In this document: in pieces, positions 59,871 to 60,766 of the stretch
Numbering within the stretch: the stretch's first letter is position 1
Layout: every line of letters begins with the position of its first letter
Origin: Polaromonas sp.
GTDB lineage: Bacteria > Pseudomonadota > Gammaproteobacteria > Burkholderiales > Burkholderiaceae_C
Direction of reading: 5' to 3'
NCBI GenBank assembly: GCA_028292745.1
Contig: JAQGLT010000069.1
Location: forward strand, 1-60,766
DNA: 60,766 bases
The notes under the pieces: model-generated
Databases searched by the model: none
Told to the model about the DNA's origin: nothing
Seen by the model: the letters and a program-made list of their open reading frames with translations, nothing else
Program-made: the position numbers and the translations under genes

Positions 59871-60613
59871 GTGAAATAAAGTTCGAAGGACAAACTGCGT
59901 TGGTAACTGGCGCTTCCCGAGGAATAGGCGCGGCCATTGCTTTGGAACTGGCTAAGAAAGGTTTATGCGTCACAGGCACGGCCACTACAGACGATGGTGC
60001 CGCAAGAATCAGCCGTACCCTGGTGGCTTATCCGGGTTGCTCAGGAAGAAAACTCGATGTCAACGATGCAACTGCTGCCGAAGCACTGGTCAACAGCATC
60101 GTTAAGGAACATGGTGGACTGCAGGTAATGGTGAACAATGCCGGCATCACGCGCGACATGCTAGCAATGCGGCTCAAGGATGAGGACTGGGATGCGGTAC
60201 TTGACACCAATTTAAAGGCCGTGTTTCGTATGAGCCGTGCCGTGATGCGATGCATGATGAAGCAGCGCTATGGCCGCATCATCAATATCACTTCCGTCGT
60301 GGGTGCCTCAGGCAATGCGGGTCAGGTCAATTACGCAGCTGCCAAAGCCGGTGTGGCTGGAATGACGCGCGCGTTGGCGCGTGAGCTTGGTTCACGAGGC
60401 ATCACGGTTAACTGCGTCGCCCCCGGTTTTATCGAAACCGACATGACCTCCCGCTTGCCAGAAGATCAGCAAAAAGCCCTGCTTGGACAGATTCCTTTGG
60501 GGCATTTGGGCAAACCGCAAGATATTGCCCATGCCGTCGCATTTTTAGCCAGTCCGCAGGCTGCCTATATTACAGGGCAGGAAATTCATGTTAACGGCGG
60601 CATGTATATGTGA
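59867..60613 (+). CDS. fabG: 3-oxoacyl-ACP reductase
   Basis: A 248-residue NADPH-dependent short-chain dehydrogenase that reduces the beta-keto group in fatty-acid elongation. It has the cofactor motif TGASRGIGAAIA, NNAGITRD, and the Ser-Tyr-Lys triad in ITSVVGASGNAGQVNYAAAKAGV; the C-terminal VNGGMYM is typical. ATGA overlaps the fabD stop. acpP is expected next but lies outside the window. Confidence 0.97.
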   Translation: MSEIKFEGQTALVTGASRGIGAAIALELAKKGLCVTGTATTDDGAARISRTLVAYPGCSGRKLDVNDATAAEALVNSIVKEHGGLQVMVNNAGITRDMLAMRLKDEDWDAVLDTNLKAVFRMSRAVMRCMMKQRYGRIINITSVVGASGNAGQVNYAAAKAGVAGMTRALARELGSRGITVNCVAPGFIETDMTSRLPEDQQKALLGQIPLGHLGKPQDIAHAVAFLASPQAAYITGQEIHVNGGMYM

Positions 60614-60766
60614 CAGGAGCTAACGATTGTGGCTCTTGCAAAATGCTATACAAACAGCAGCCTTGCAATGATAAAAATATAGGAAATCGAAGCTGGCTTT
60701 TATCCGTCCAGCCCGGTGCTTAGGAAGCGAGTCCTAACGCGGTAAAATCACGGATTAATTTACAAC
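60614..60766 (+). promoter_or_regulatory. region after fabG, probable acpP leader
   Basis: 153 bp to the window end with no gene. Besides the diverged repeat it has a small hairpin (TTAGGA / TCCTAA, 60720-60737) and TAAAAT at 60743-60748 that could be a -10 element for acpP. The promoter call is tentative. Confidence 0.35.
60644..60700 (-). repeat. possible diverged palindromic repeat after fabG (copy O)
   Basis: TGCTATACAAACAGCAGCCTTGCAA at the left and GAAGCTGGCTTTTA at the right fit the reverse consensus; the middle is degraded. It sits 30 bp after the fabG stop, a position like copies B and F. Confidence 0.45.

Overview
The window looks like a chromosomal segment of a Comamonadaceae beta-proteobacterium, Polaromonas- or Rhodoferax-like. 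This rests on the high GC content, the hemCDXY and yceD-rpmF-plsX-fabH-fabD-fabG blocks, AlgZ/AlgR-type regulators next to argH and the hem genes, and a 55-bp dispersed palindromic repeat of a kind I recall from other Comamonadaceae. No tRNA, rRNA, IS element, prophage or CRISPR array is visible. The genus is inference.

Layout. 1-2.1 kb: the 3' end of yaaA, an alpha/beta hydrolase and queF. 2.8-6.7 kb: a two-gene carbohydrate locus, a GH1-like hydrolase followed by a glycosyltransferase fused to an FAD-dependent UDP-galactopyranose-mutase-like enzyme. 6.8-10.6 kb: a small membrane protein, a LOV-domain histidine kinase and a PoxB-like ThDP enzyme. 10.7-15.1 kb: an envelope cluster (Gly/Thr-rich secreted protein, two paralogous L,D-transpeptidase-like proteins, a beta/gamma-crystallin + glycine-zipper protein, an RcnB-like protein). 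15.1-22.4 kb: ZIP transporter, dinB, diheme cytochrome c, a second alpha/beta hydrolase, DUF1428, an FMN 2-hydroxyacid dehydrogenase and an SPFH lipoprotein. 22.8-27.6 kb: gspA/gspB, a beta-propeller lipoprotein and a small lipoprotein. 27.7-31.7 kb: a DegP/MucD protease with a two-component system behind it. 32-44.7 kb: argH, LytS/LytTR pair, AI-2E permease, ppc, hemC-hemD-hemX-hemY and a DUF1232 protein. 44.9-48.1 kb: rne. 48.7-52.1 kb: rluC, a HAD phosphatase, a Rieske protein and sppA. 52.2-60.6 kb: a tetrapyrrole-methylase-family enzyme and maf (minus strand), then yceD-rpmF-plsX-fabH, a sialidase-like/membrane-protein pair, fabD and fabG.

Most notable observation. A 55-bp double-hairpin repeat (consensus roughly CAAATnnGGCTTnnGCGCA, 8 nt, TGCGCAAGCAGCTAT, then nnATTnAGTAGC) occurs at least 12 times, usually just after or between genes. 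Three copies lie inside coding sequences (dinB, hemD, rne) in the same orientation and the same reading frame, each giving an 18-residue NPA...A peptide. Another copy supplies the start codon of the first hydrolase gene. This resembles the protein-inserting Rickettsia palindromic elements.

Other points. The degP-like gene and the two-component operon share a matching box, CTTAG(A/G)-N5-CTTAAA, at both promoters. The fab operon is split by a sialidase-like two-gene cassette. The argH-algZ-algR-hemC neighbourhood known from pseudomonads is split by an AI-2E permease and ppc. All calls come from reading the sequence; no database search was possible.
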